Below, in pieces: positions 1 through 8,552 of a stretch of 64,000 bases of DNA (position 1 is the stretch's first letter; each line of letters starts with the position of its first letter). This DNA is from Thaumasiovibrio occultus (GTDB lineage: Bacteria > Pseudomonadota > Gammaproteobacteria > Enterobacterales > Vibrionaceae). Below the pieces are notes generated by a model. It saw nothing but the letters and a program-made list of their open reading frames with translations, made no database searches and was not told where the DNA came from. The stretch spans positions 2,993,501 to 3,057,500 of the forward strand of contig AP023052.1 of NCBI GenBank assembly GCA_019703815.1, read 5' to 3'. Made by a program: the position numbers and the translations under genes.

Positions 1-143
1 ATCGCCACACCCATTAGACACACTAACGCCGCAATGCGAGTACCGACCGCGAAAGTTTGCTGGCGCTGGAAAAAATAAAATGCACTACCACAACTGGCAG
101 CGAAGAAACTCCAAAAAAACATGCAGACGTCCAATTTGTCCAT
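1..143 (-). CDS. Partial small membrane protein (N-terminal part, runs off the left edge)
   Basis: An open minus-strand frame starts at ATG 141-143 and stays open to the window edge, giving 47 residues that begin MDKLDVCMFFWSFF. The visible part is one hydrophobic segment, a short polar QRQQ stretch and the start of a second hydrophobic segment, so an inner-membrane protein is likely. It begins 37 bases after the stop of the HEPN-like gene on the same strand, so the two could share a transcript. I see no strong Shine-Dalgarno sequence. I do not recognise the family, and the C-terminus is outside the window. Confidence 0.4.
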   Translation of the reverse strand, partial: MDKLDVCMFFWSFFAASCGSAFYFFQRQQTFAVGTRIAALVCLMGVA

Positions 144-180
144 CACAACGCATATTGAATAGGTGGAAGCCGTAAATCAT

Positions 181-549
181 TTACAAGCCGAGAAACGCCA
201 ACCTATCCCAAATATGGTAGTAAAATATTGCAGCAAGTGCGGTGAATCCAAATACGATAAGTAGTGCCAGTCCCCAGATGAAACGACCACTGCGTGGGCG
301 CAGCTCTTTCTCGCAACGCAAACAGGCACGTTTGAATCCTTTGCGATCATCAAGCTTGTACCCGTCTTCATGCACCACTTTATTTCGCATCGTGGCGATG
401 TAGCGCAAGGTCGGGATCAGTTCATGCGGAAGACGTTCTTCACAGCTAGTGACGAGTTGATGCAGCCCCTTACCCTCCGCGTGGTAATGGTCACGTAGCA
501 AGCTCTCCAGCCTGCGTGTGCGTGTAACAACCCAGTCTATCTCTGCCAT
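181..549 (-). CDS. HEPN-like (DUF4145-type) protein with C-terminal membrane anchor
   Basis: This is a 122-residue protein. I chose ATG 547-549 (MAEIDWVV) because a CGGAGG-type ribosome binding site lies just upstream; a frame extension to 618 has no such site. Residues 1-85 are helical and polar and contain RNKVVH, with R55, N56 and H60. This fits the R(N)x4-6H motif of HEPN/DUF4145 domains, many of which are ribonucleases. A pair of cysteines follows (C76, C79), then one strong transmembrane segment at about 90-112 and a short tail. HEPN membership rests on this motif and the helical character only. The role is unknown. It could be a membrane-tethered RNA-binding or RNase domain, or a degenerate relative. 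A second small membrane gene starts just downstream. Confidence 0.65.
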   Translation of the reverse strand: MAEIDWVVTRTRRLESLLRDHYHAEGKGLHQLVTSCEERLPHELIPTLRYIATMRNKVVHEDGYKLDDRKGFKRACLRCEKELRPRSGRFIWGLALLIVFGFTALAAIFYYHIWDRLAFLGL

Positions 550-804
550 GTATCCTCCGAGGACTCGTCGCCTAAACTTTACCCTGTTATCTAGGTAAAA
601 CCTAGCGATAATAACCACATAAATTGATGTTGCTTTAGCAATTTTTCACTTTGACCAAATAAACAGATAGTTATGGTTAAAGTGTTAATCCAAAACGTGA
701 TTTAATGACATCTACCCCAGACTGTCGCCTTTCTCACAATATCGACGCAACCTAGGGGACAGAAAAAGGAATGGCGCTACACTGCGCCCATCAAGGAGGA
801 GTTT

Positions 805-1134
805 ATGCCTGTTAATATCATCATCGTGCTGGGTTTACTGTTTATCGCATCGGCGGCCTATTGCTGGTTCATGGTTAGCCGCCACATGCTAGGGCGCGGT
901 GCGAGAGAAAAGAAAATCAAAGTGCAGATCATTGATAAGCAAAGTGTGCCAGTGGAAAACCCGTTTGTCGGCGAAGACGACGAGCACTACTGGATTTACG
1001 TCGAGCCCATCAAAGGCGGCCCTAAGCGTGAATTTCAAATCCCGATGCACTATTACCATGCTTTAGAGCCAGGCGCGAAAGGGGTGCTGACCTACAAAGG
1101 CCACGATTTTTGCCACTTCGCACTTGAGCGTTAA
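805..1134 (+). CDS. DUF2500 family membrane protein (YhhM-like)
   Basis: This is a 109-residue protein with an AAGGAGGAG ribosome binding site before ATG 805. One transmembrane helix at about residues 3-24 is followed by a basic stretch (REKKIK) and a soluble beta-rich domain. The C-terminal pattern, a YHAL segment, then GxKGxLxYKG and a final F, matches what I recall of E. coli YhhM (DUF2500). Function is unknown for the family. The soluble domain follows a single helix and a positive cluster, so its topology needs testing. It stands alone, with a good terminator directly behind it. Confidence 0.8.
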   Translation: MPVNIIIVLGLLFIASAAYCWFMVSRHMLGRGAREKKIKVQIIDKQSVPVENPFVGEDDEHYWIYVEPIKGGPKREFQIPMHYYHALEPGAKGVLTYKGHDFCHFALER

Positions 1135-1152
1135 CAACGCCGCCTCATAAGA

Positions 1153-1179
1153 AACCACCGACTTGCGGTGGTTTTTTTA
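1153..1179 (+). terminator. Rho-independent terminator after the DUF2500 gene
   Basis: An 8-bp stem (AACCACCG / CGGTGGTT) with loop ACTTG is followed by a run of T residues. It lies about 20 bases after the stop codon. Confidence 0.9.
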
Positions 1180-1213
1180 TGGTGCGCATCGAGACTCGCG
1201 CTCTGTCAGCCAT

Positions 1214-2335
1214 TTAAGGCACTAACCACGCCGTGATCCGGCGCGCCATTAAAACGCGGGTCAGCAGCCAAGATAATCCGGTGATCACACAGGTCCACCA
1301 CACAATCATCAACCATGACGGACCGAGATACCAGTTGAACTCGCGCACCGGCCACAACAATAGCGGATGCACCAGATAGATACCCAAGCTGCAGCGGCTG
1401 ATCTCACTGACCCCTTTTCGCAACGACTCACTCAAGTACGGATAACCATGGCGACAAGCGGCGAATACCGCCACCGCGATAAAAGCCGTGTTGACCGTTT
1501 TATATGATAGCCAACGCCCGACGAGATAACGCTGCGCTTCAAGGCTAGGCAGAATAACCATCAACGCGGTCAGCACGACAATGATCCCACCCAATAGCGC
1601 CCACCAGCGTGCGGGCAGCAAAGGGGCCCGAAACAAACTGTAGCCCAGCAGCAAATAACCCGAATAAAACAGCAGGTCTTGGCTCCACCAGCCATCTATT
1701 CGTAACAGGTTGAGAGTGATCAATCCCCACCATGCTGCCAGCGCCCAGGTGTACTGCCTATCATCGACCGATACCCAGTAGCGCAAAAAGGGGATCACCA
1801 AATACAGCGGCAAGAAATAATAGAAAAAGCCCAAATGATAATAGGTGTACTCGGTCGGCAAATGGATTAAGCGCTGCCATGCGTCGCTGCCATTCCAACC
1901 GGCCAAAGACACCCCCGACAGCAGGGCATAAAACACCGACCACACCAAGAAGGGCACCAACACCTTACCCAGACGACGGCGCACGTAATAGTTCAGCTCA
2001 AAGGGTCGCCGATCACTGAGCATCAACGCGCCACTAATCATAATAAATAACGGCACCGCCCAACGACTCGCCGCATTAACCGTTGTCGCCACACTCCAAT
2101 CTGTAGTGGAAATCACCCCGATCTCATGGCGGTAAGGCCCAAGGACGTGAATCGCCACCACGGCAATCGCGGCAACGCAACGCATTAAATCGATGTAGTC
2201 TACTTTTTGTCGCTGCACCTTCGCTCCCCTTACTGATGTCGTGTAATGACGTTTCCCCGCCGTATTGGCGACCACGGCATTCTTCACGACATTATTATTT
2301 CGGCTGAACAATTCAATACTTTCTTCACCCATCAT
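1214..2335 (-). CDS. Acyltransferase family 3 membrane protein
   Basis: This is a 373-residue polytopic protein with about ten hydrophobic segments. After a roughly 45-residue polar N-terminus, the pattern DYIDLMRCVAAIAVVAIH contains the hallmark arrangement of acyltransferase-3 (OafA/WecH) enzymes, a conserved R and a catalytic-type H in the first helix. Another family trait is the PLFIMISGALML segment in the next helices. These enzymes O- or N-acylate sugars, lipids or other envelope molecules. No glycan genes sit beside it, so the substrate cannot be inferred. Two consecutive ATGs could serve as start. It is a single-gene unit converging on the DUF2500 gene. Confidence 0.85.
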   Translation of the reverse strand: MMGEESIELFSRNNNVVKNAVVANTAGKRHYTTSVRGAKVQRQKVDYIDLMRCVAAIAVVAIHVLGPYRHEIGVISTTDWSVATTVNAASRWAVPLFIMISGALMLSDRRPFELNYYVRRRLGKVLVPFLVWSVFYALLSGVSLAGWNGSDAWQRLIHLPTEYTYYHLGFFYYFLPLYLVIPFLRYWVSVDDRQYTWALAAWWGLITLNLLRIDGWWSQDLLFYSGYLLLGYSLFRAPLLPARWWALLGGIIVVLTALMVILPSLEAQRYLVGRWLSYKTVNTAFIAVAVFAACRHGYPYLSESLRKGVSEISRCSLGIYLVHPLLLWPVREFNWYLGPSWLMIVWWTCVITGLSWLLTRVLMARRITAWLVP

Positions 2336-2700
2336 TCAAGACGGCTCCGCCAGCGCGGTATCCCACAAGCCGAGTGGGGATAAGCAGTCTATCATTTAAC
2401 CCGCCGTTCATTCCAAGCCTCGCCTTCATTCAACCCATTGGCCGCTTGCCAAACCGCAGAAACATCAAAGATAAAGAAAATACGCGCTATACACCTCATA
2501 ACCACCATCGCTACCCGCTCAAAAATCGAACAAATTAAAAGCCTAAAAATTCAACATTTCAATAATCAACAAAACAATAATCGAACAAATAATCATCAAG
2601 CGAGACAAAATATCACAATTTTTAGATTAAATAGTTGTTAACGATGTTATAGTTTATTGAATCCCAGTGACGGGAAACGATACAAAATATGGAGTACAAC
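2336..2700. other. AT-rich intergenic region before the AbgT gene
   Basis: This divergent spacer separates the acyltransferase and AbgT starts. Positions of about 2480-2660 are strongly AT-rich with many AAAT/AACAA runs, unlike the flanking genes. It should hold both promoters, but I could not place convincing -35/-10 pairs. A short open frame here looks accidental. Confidence 0.5.
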
Positions 2701-4284
2701 ATGCAAACATCGACACCGGCTACCGGTAATAAGAAGAGTTTGTTCACTCGATTCCTCGATGGCGTCGAGTGGTTAGGTAACTTGCTTCCCCACCCAATCA
2801 CCCTTTTCGCGATATTTTCTGTTGCTATCGTGCTGCTTTCTGGTGTGGCGAGCTTTTTTGATCTGTCGGTTGTCGACCCTCGCCCAGAGGGGGCTCGCGG
2901 TCGCGCGGCTGACGGTGTGATTTACGTTGTGAACCTGATGAGCGCTGACGGTCTGCAGATGATCGTGCAAAACCTAGTGAAGAACTTCACCGGCTTTGCG
3001 CCATTGGGTACCGTATTGGTGGCGATGCTAGGTGTTGCCGTCGCGGAGCATTCCGGTTTGCTTTCAGCAGGCATGCGTAAAATGGTGATGGGCGCATCAC
3101 CGCGTTTAGTCACCTTTACTATCGTTTTCAGTGGCATTATATCTAACACCGCATCTGAGCTGGGCTACGTCGTATTGATCCCTCTCGCGGCGATGATTTT
3201 CCACTCCCTCGGTCGTCACCCATTGGCCGGTCTTGCGGCTGCCTTTGCGGGTGTCTCTGGTGGTTACTCTGCCAACCTGTTGCTCGGCACCATTGATCCG
3301 CTCCTTTCAGGGATCACCGAAGAAGCCGCGCGCATGATCGATCCCGCTTACGTCGTGGGCCCAGAAGTGAACTGGTACTTTATGGCGTTCTCGACCTTCT
3401 TTGTCGCGCTAGCGGGTACCCTTGTAACCGAAAAGATTGTCGAGCCGAAGCTGGGCCAATACAACGCTGCAGATGCTGCCGAAGATCTCAGCAACGATAA
3501 AGCCGAAGAAGTCTCAGCACTGGAAGTGCGTGGCCTGAAAATGGCTGGGTTAGCAGCACTGATTGTCTCGGCAGTACTGGCGCTGACTATCGTGCCGGAA
3601 TGGGGCGTGTTACGTCACCCTGAAACCAACGCTGTGGCCGGCTCGCCGTTCCTTCGCGGGATCGTGGCCTTCATCTTTATCTTCTTCGCCATCCCAGGTT
3701 TTGTCTATGGCCGCGTGGTTGGCACCATGCGTACCGATCGCGACGTGATTGATGCAATGTCGAAATCGATGAGCTCAATGGGGATGTACATTGTCCTAGT
3801 GTTCTTCGCCGCGCAATTCGTCGCTTTCTTTAAATGGACTAACTTCGGCCAGATCATTGCCGTTGGCGGCGCGACCTTCCTTGAAGCGGTCGGCATGACA
3901 GGGCCAAGCCTGTTCTTTGGCTTCATCATTATGTGCGGCATCATCAACCTGTCTCTAGGCAGTGCCTCTGCGCAGTGGGCGATCACCGCGCCGGTATTTG
4001 TGCCTATGCTGATGCTGGTTGGTTATGCGCCTGAAACCATTCAAGCGGCTTACCGTATCGGTGATTCAGTCACCAACCTGATCACTCCTATGATGAGCTA
4101 CTTTGGTCTGATCCTAGCCGTCGCATCACGCTACGTCCGTCATTTAGGGATCGGTACCTTAATCGCCACCATGCTGCCGTATACCATCGTCTTTATGACC
4201 GGCTGGAGCATTCTGTTCTATGTCTGGGTCTTCGTCCTTGGTCTACCGGTTGGCCCGGGGGCAGCCACTTTCTATACCCCTTAA
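2701..4284 (+). CDS. AbgT family transporter (p-aminobenzoyl-glutamate type)
   Basis: This is a 527-residue polytopic membrane protein whose length and pattern fit the AbgT family. It starts with a short cytoplasmic tail and the WLGNLLPHP motif before helix 1, followed by about a dozen membrane segments including the SGIISNTASELGYVV and GDSVTNLITPMM re-entrant-type stretches. I prefer ATG 2701 over ATG 2689 because GGAG lies six bases before 2701. E. coli AbgT imports p-aminobenzoyl-glutamate, and other AbgT proteins export sulfonamides or PABA. No abgA/abgB hydrolase genes are adjacent, so its direction and substrate are open. It is a single-gene unit with its own terminator. Confidence 0.9.
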   Translation: MQTSTPATGNKKSLFTRFLDGVEWLGNLLPHPITLFAIFSVAIVLLSGVASFFDLSVVDPRPEGARGRAADGVIYVVNLMSADGLQMIVQNLVKNFTGFAPLGTVLVAMLGVAVAEHSGLLSAGMRKMVMGASPRLVTFTIVFSGIISNTASELGYVVLIPLAAMIFHSLGRHPLAGLAAAFAGVSGGYSANLLLGTIDPLLSGITEEAARMIDPAYVVGPEVNWYFMAFSTFFVALAGTLVTEKIVEPKLGQYNAADAAEDLSNDKAEEVSALEVRGLKMAGLAALIVSAVLALTIVPEWGVLRHPETNAVAGSPFLRGIVAFIFIFFAIPGFVYGRVVGTMRTDRDVIDAMSKSMSSMGMYIVLVFFAAQFVAFFKWTNFGQIIAVGGATFLEAVGMTGPSLFFGFIIMCGIINLSLGSASAQWAITAPVFVPMLMLVGYAPETIQAAYRIGDSVTNLITPMMSYFGLILAVASRYVRHLGIGTLIATMLPYTIVFMTGWSILFYVWVFVLGLPVGPGAATFYTP

Positions 4285-4343
4285 CCTCCACAACAAGAAA
4301 CAAAGCAAGTATAGATAATTGCGATACCTTTCCCTCCAAGCCA

Positions 4344-4372
4344 AAGCCGTCACCTAGTGGCGGCTTTTTTTA
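4344..4372 (+). terminator. Terminator after the AbgT gene
   Basis: A stem AAGCCGTCAC / GTGGCGGCTT with a CTA loop is followed by TTTTTT, about 60 bases past the stop. Confidence 0.9.
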
Positions 4373-4393
4373 TACCTCTACCGATAACGCGAT

Positions 4394-4421
4394 CAAAAAG
4401 ACCACCGCTAGGGTGGCCTCT
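4394..4421 (-). terminator. Terminator for the EAL-HDOD gene
   Basis: Read on the minus strand, GGCCACC and GGTGGTC form a stem (one G-T pair) around CTAGC, followed by TTTTTG. It is 44 bases past the stop of the EAL-HDOD gene. Confidence 0.75.
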
Positions 4422-4464
4422 GTGATGTAGCATTCTCTTTCGCGCTGACTTGCCTAGAGCAAAC

Positions 4465-5679
4465 TTAACCGGTCTCGAAATCTTTCGACCATTTGAACGC
4501 TTCGGTGTACGCCCGCTCAACCGCTTCAGGTTTGATCTTCAGTAAACCGCACAAGCGATCCACTTCGTGCCATTCGGCTAAATCGAACGCCTCGGTGATT
4601 TGCAACATCACCCCAAGATCGCCTTGTTTATCCAACAACGCATGTTTGCTGTCTTGCGATAGCGGCAACAATCCCACCAAGTCCGACAACGGCGCATCAA
4701 GCAACGAATCTAACCGCGAGAACAATCCGACCAAGAAGGCTTCTTCCGCCAACTGGCGATACCCCGACAGCGACGCCAGCAACTCACAGATCTTAGCGCG
4801 CAACATGGACTGAATGATCAGCTCGGTCGGCTTATTCACCCCCGCCTGCGCGGTGGTTACTAGGCCGATAAATTGCTTGAGCTTCTCTTCACCTAAATAC
4901 ACCAGCGCCTGCTTAAACGAGGTGATCTCTTTCACCTTGCGTCCGCCCGCACTGGCGTTCACATAACGCAGTAAGGAGAAAGACAAATTCAAATCCGTCG
5001 CGACCAGCTTTTCAATCCGCGCAAAATCCACCGGCTTGCGGCAAAGCTCTTGCAGCATCTGCATTGCGCTCATTTGCGTAACATCAATCCGCTTTTGCTT
5101 CACCATTTCCGGCTTAGCAAAGTAATACCCTTGGAAGAACTGAAATCCCGCCGCCAAGCATTGACTGAACACGGCGTGGTTTTCGACTTTCTCGGCAAGG
5201 AATTTGATTTTTTTGCCGCGATTGGCCTCGACAAACTTACACGCGTTATCGACCCCCATCTCACGCAAGTCCATTTTGATGATATGAATATAGGGGAAAA
5301 AACGTCGCCACCCTGGGTGAGAGTTAAAATCGTCCAGCGCCAGCTTGTAGCCGAGTTTGTGAAGATGTTTGACCGCCGCCAGCAGTTTGTCGCTTGGCTC
5401 ACAAGTTTCCAAAATCTCGACCACGATTTGCTCTTTAGGCAATAACGTCGGTACGAGATCTTCAAGGCTTTGCTGAGGAAAGTTGATAAACGCCCAGCCG
5501 CTGGCGACAGCGGTGCTTTGACCACCTGAAAAATAATTATCTACAATAAGCCGATGTGTCGCAGTATTCGACTCCACCTTCGGAAAGGCATTATGCTCGC
5601 CATCCCGAAATAAAAGCTCATACCCAATCGTCTTTTCTTGACGATTCAAAATAGGCTGTCTGGCTACATAGGAATACAC
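4465..5679 (-). CDS. EAL-HDOD domain signalling protein (YuxH-like)
   Basis: This is a 404-residue cytoplasmic protein. Residues about 1-200 form an EAL c-di-GMP phosphodiesterase domain, and residues about 200-390 form a HDOD domain. Many catalytic positions can be seen: ELLFR (EXLXR), an N in FINFP, EILE, the LDDF pair of aspartates, the K in IIKMD, the E in LAEKVE and the QGYYFAKP loop. The G after DDF is replaced by N, and loop 6 reads DDFNSHPGW rather than the usual DDFGTGYSS. Activity is therefore uncertain, and it could instead be a c-di-GMP binding effector. HDOD domains are usually protein interaction modules. It is monocistronic. Confidence 0.85.
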   Translation of the reverse strand: MYSYVARQPILNRQEKTIGYELLFRDGEHNAFPKVESNTATHRLIVDNYFSGGQSTAVASGWAFINFPQQSLEDLVPTLLPKEQIVVEILETCEPSDKLLAAVKHLHKLGYKLALDDFNSHPGWRRFFPYIHIIKMDLREMGVDNACKFVEANRGKKIKFLAEKVENHAVFSQCLAAGFQFFQGYYFAKPEMVKQKRIDVTQMSAMQMLQELCRKPVDFARIEKLVATDLNLSFSLLRYVNASAGGRKVKEITSFKQALVYLGEEKLKQFIGLVTTAQAGVNKPTELIIQSMLRAKICELLASLSGYRQLAEEAFLVGLFSRLDSLLDAPLSDLVGLLPLSQDSKHALLDKQGDLGVMLQITEAFDLAEWHEVDRLCGLLKIKPEAVERAYTEAFKWSKDFETG

Positions 5680-6035
5680 GGTAACCCCACCTTACTACTT
5701 CGTCCAACATCGACGGCAAACGGCCGCAGTTGGACACTATGAATAGGTTAATCATTCAATAAACCCTAGGGCTTTTCAAGGTATCTCCACACCGGCAGTG
5801 TGCGATAGATCGCAAAGCCAAGGCATTGTTAGTTAACGCATTCCCTACGCACAGCGACAAGGTAATTTTTCCTAGTATCTACTTTACTGCCCTACTGATG
5901 GCTGGCCTTTCGGGCAAAGATAATGACATATAGGTCAATAAGTTAAATCGCCATTTATTCTGAATTTTGTCACCACTTCGATATATACTTAGGCACCTAA
6001 TTGATTGGATCACCACTACTAACATTGAATCGACC
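5680..6035. other. Intergenic region between the EAL-HDOD gene and pldB
   Basis: This is a divergent promoter region of about 350 bases. I see no repeat, RNA structure or convincing small gene. A TTG-initiated extension of pldB to 5967 is open but lacks a ribosome binding site. Confidence 0.4.
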
Positions 6036-6998
6036 ATGTTGAACAATCGCGAATCCCAATTTGCCCATTTTGCTACCGCCACCCTTGCCCCCTTTTGGGC
6101 ACAGCGCACGGAAACCACCTTTCCCGGCGTGGATGGCATGGCGCTCGGCTGCGTGTCGTTTACCCATCCAAACGCACAGAAAGCGGTGATCATCGTGAAT
6201 GGACGCGTCGAATCATACTGGAAGTACCAAGAAACCATTTACGATCTGTTCCACGCCGGCTACGACGTTTATGCCTACGATCATCGCGGCCAAGGTGTGT
6301 CGCCGCGTTTTCACAACGCGGCCAGCATGGGTTACGTACGCCACTTTGCCGACTATCAAGCCGATCTCGACACCTTTATCCGTACCCAAGTGCAGCCCGC
6401 GCGTTATCAGCATTGCCACTTGTTAGCGCACTCAATGGGCGGCGCCGTGGCACTGCCGTTTGTCCATCAACACCCGCTGCGCAGCGCGGTGTTCTGCGCG
6501 CCGATGTTTGGGCTAAACCTGTCAGCGTTTAAACAGTGGATCAGCTATCCACTGATGCAACTGCTCGATTGGCTCACACCGTCGCCGCGCTACGCGCCAA
6601 AACAGGGGCCCTACTGCGATAAAGGCTTTACCGATAATCACCTCACCCATAGCCAAGCGCGTTATCGCTGGTTTCGTGAGTTGTATGCGGCCTATCCGCA
6701 GTTGCAGCTCGGTGGGGCAAGCCAACGTTGGGCAGCGCAAGCCGCCAAAGCGATGAGCCAATGCCGCGCGCTGCAAGGTGCGGGCGCCACGCCAACCCTT
6801 ATTTTGCAAGCCAGCGACGAAACCATCGTCTCCAACGAGGCACAACGTGCTGTGAGTGATGCGATTGACGCAGAATTAGTGGAAATTGTTGGCGGCAAAC
6901 ACGAATTACTGTTTGAACAAGATGACAAGCGCGAGCAGGTTCTCTCGACCGTACTCGCCTTTTTCGAAAAAGCGGAACAAAAGCAGGGCGAAAGTTAG
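6036..6998 (+). CDS. pldB: Lysophospholipase L2
   Basis: This is a 320-residue alpha/beta hydrolase. The order of motifs agrees with E. coli PldB: GRVESYWKY (PGRIESYVKY in E. coli), YDHRGQG after strand 4, LLAHSMGGA as the nucleophile elbow with the catalytic serine, and a C-terminal GGKHELLFE carrying the catalytic histidine. It is expected to hydrolyse lysophospholipids at the inner membrane. I chose ATG 6036 because the protein then begins MLNNRESQFA, close to the E. coli start. It is followed after about 70 bases by yigL, the same pair as in enterobacteria. Confidence 0.92.
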   Translation: MLNNRESQFAHFATATLAPFWAQRTETTFPGVDGMALGCVSFTHPNAQKAVIIVNGRVESYWKYQETIYDLFHAGYDVYAYDHRGQGVSPRFHNAASMGYVRHFADYQADLDTFIRTQVQPARYQHCHLLAHSMGGAVALPFVHQHPLRSAVFCAPMFGLNLSAFKQWISYPLMQLLDWLTPSPRYAPKQGPYCDKGFTDNHLTHSQARYRWFRELYAAYPQLQLGGASQRWAAQAAKAMSQCRALQGAGATPTLILQASDETIVSNEAQRAVSDAIDAELVEIVGGKHELLFEQDDKREQVLSTVLAFFEKAEQKQGES

Positions 6999-7071
6999 CC
7001 CTTTTTCTCATTGATAGAGTCCGTATCATTAGCCCCCTACCAGCCAAATGTTATGTGCTAAGAGGTTATTC

Positions 7072-7881
7072 ATGTACAAAATTATCGCATCCGATCTAGA
7101 CGGCACCCTGTTGACGCCTGAGCATAAAATCGCACCGTTCTCGCGCTCAGTGCTGCAAAAACTTCACCAGCGTGGTGAGCATTTCGTTTTTGCGACCGGC
7201 CGTCACCATGAAGATGTGGCAGCCTTTCGTGCCCAAGTCGGCATTCCGGCGTACATGATCACTTCAAATGGCGCATGCGTGCACGACAGCGAAGACAACC
7301 TGATCTTCCAAAAAACCTTGGATCCAGCGCTCGTTCGTCAAGTGGTGGCACTGACCGCCCACGACGACAACCTGATTGTGCACATCTATCAAGCCGATCA
7401 ATGGCTATTGAGCCACGAAAGTGAAGAGATGAAGGCCTACCACAAAGAAAGTGGCCACTCGTATGTTGTCTTTGATTGCAATAACCCGCCAACCGACAAC
7501 GTGCTTAAGGTTTTCATTACGCACAAAGAGCATGAATACCTACTGCCTTACGAAGAGAAATTGATCGCAGCACTCGGCACGAACGCGGCTATCGCGTTCT
7601 CATCGTTGACCTGTTTAGAAGTGATGGCCGAAGGCGTCTCAAAAGGCGCGGCCTTGCAAGTTGTGGCGGAGCGTCTTGGTTACCAATTGGCAGATTGTGT
7701 CGCGTTTGGTGATGGCATGAATGACTACGAGATGCTGTCGATGGCAGGCAAAGGCCTGATCATGGGAACGGCCCACGATCGCCTGAAAGCGGCATTGCCA
7801 AACAATGAAGTGATCGGTAACTGCGTCGATGAAGCGGTGGCGCATTACCTCGCCGAACATATTGTCGAAATCGCGGACTAA
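7072..7881 (+). CDS. yigL: HAD-family phosphatase YigL (pyridoxal phosphate phosphatase type)
   Basis: This is a 269-residue HAD hydrolase of the Cof type. It shows motif I SDLDGTLL with nucleophile and acid aspartates at 8 and 10, motif II TSNG, a K in motif III and motif IV FGDGMNDYEML. The C2 cap lies between motifs II and III. E. coli YigL dephosphorylates pyridoxal phosphate and several sugar phosphates. Its position directly behind pldB supports orthology. I chose ATG 7072, with AGAGG upstream. It is likely cotranscribed with pldB and ends at a strong terminator. Confidence 0.9.
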   Translation: MYKIIASDLDGTLLTPEHKIAPFSRSVLQKLHQRGEHFVFATGRHHEDVAAFRAQVGIPAYMITSNGACVHDSEDNLIFQKTLDPALVRQVVALTAHDDNLIVHIYQADQWLLSHESEEMKAYHKESGHSYVVFDCNNPPTDNVLKVFITHKEHEYLLPYEEKLIAALGTNAAIAFSSLTCLEVMAEGVSKGAALQVVAERLGYQLADCVAFGDGMNDYEMLSMAGKGLIMGTAHDRLKAALPNNEVIGNCVDEAVAHYLAEHIVEIAD

Positions 7882-7943
7882 CTCAGCGACTCCTGACGGG
7901 CACATCCCCCCAATAGCCCGAAACGAAAATAGCCCTGAAACAC

Positions 7944-7974
7944 AGGCCGAGCATCCCCCCGCTCGGCCTTTTTT
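7944..7974 (+). terminator. Terminator of the pldB-yigL unit
   Basis: A stem AGGCCGAGC / GCTCGGCCT with a loop of A, T and six C residues is followed by TTTTTT, 60 bases past yigL. Confidence 0.93.
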
Positions 7975-8036
7975 GTCTTTGCATTAACACCATTGTTGCC
8001 TGCATCAACTACCGGATGTCTGATAGCAGGAGCTTG

Positions 8037-8510
8037 TTATGTATTGGTATAGCTTCTTGTCGAATCCTGCCGTGCTATTTGCTGAAATCTAACCAAGTTT
8101 ACATTACAGCTATTTCTATGCTGTTGTATCAACTCTTCTATTCCATTCTCTTTACTAAGAGAAATGAAATTATTTACCGAATCAAATAATTTGTAAGCCT
8201 CAATCTGAATATCATTTGGGGCGATTACTTGCACTTCATTAAACTTTCTTAGATAGCCTAAGTATTCTTCTGTATCACAGCTACAAACTGAAAATAAGTG
8301 CTGATAAATTAAGCTTTGGGATGCAGACAGAAACTCGACATACTTGCTCTTCCGCTCATCTTGCTGCTTATAAAAAAGGGCACTCTCCTCTTTGGCTTTC
8401 TCGTGGCTTTGTGTTTTATAAAGAACGACAAATCCTGAAACAGCTGTAATTAGAGCACCAAGACCTATTTTTATTGCACTGTCAGCAACATTGACCCAAG
8501 TTACATCCAT
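8037..8510 (-). CDS. Hypothetical single-pass membrane protein, AT-rich
   Basis: I do not recognise this 157-residue protein. It has a short N-terminus, one hydrophobic segment at about residues 15-32 (ALITAVSGFVVLY), a charged KTQSHEKAKEES linker and a long helical cytoplasmic-type domain with a CSC pair near residue 77. AAGGA lies about eight bases before ATG 8508-8510. The gene is clearly richer in A and T than its neighbours and uses codons such as AAT, ATA and TTA far more. It sits alone between two conserved housekeeping genes, which suggests recent acquisition. I have no functional hypothesis beyond a membrane-anchored helical protein. Confidence 0.6.
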   Translation of the reverse strand: MDVTWVNVADSAIKIGLGALITAVSGFVVLYKTQSHEKAKEESALFYKQQDERKSKYVEFLSASQSLIYQHLFSVCSCDTEEYLGYLRKFNEVQVIAPNDIQIEAYKLFDSVNNFISLSKENGIEELIQQHRNSCNVNLVRFQQIARQDSTRSYTNT

Positions 8511-8552
8511 CCTCTAATTCCTTAACGATGTCGAAAAACACAATAGCCCGAT

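Noticed and set aside
2438-2641. 67-residue plus-strand frame in the AT-rich gap before AbgT
   Set aside because: It is low-complexity (rich in N, Q, I, K), has no ribosome binding site and no recognisable domain.
5967-6035. N-terminal extension of pldB
   Set aside because: It needs a TTG start with no ribosome binding site, and the ATG at 6036 aligns with the E. coli start.
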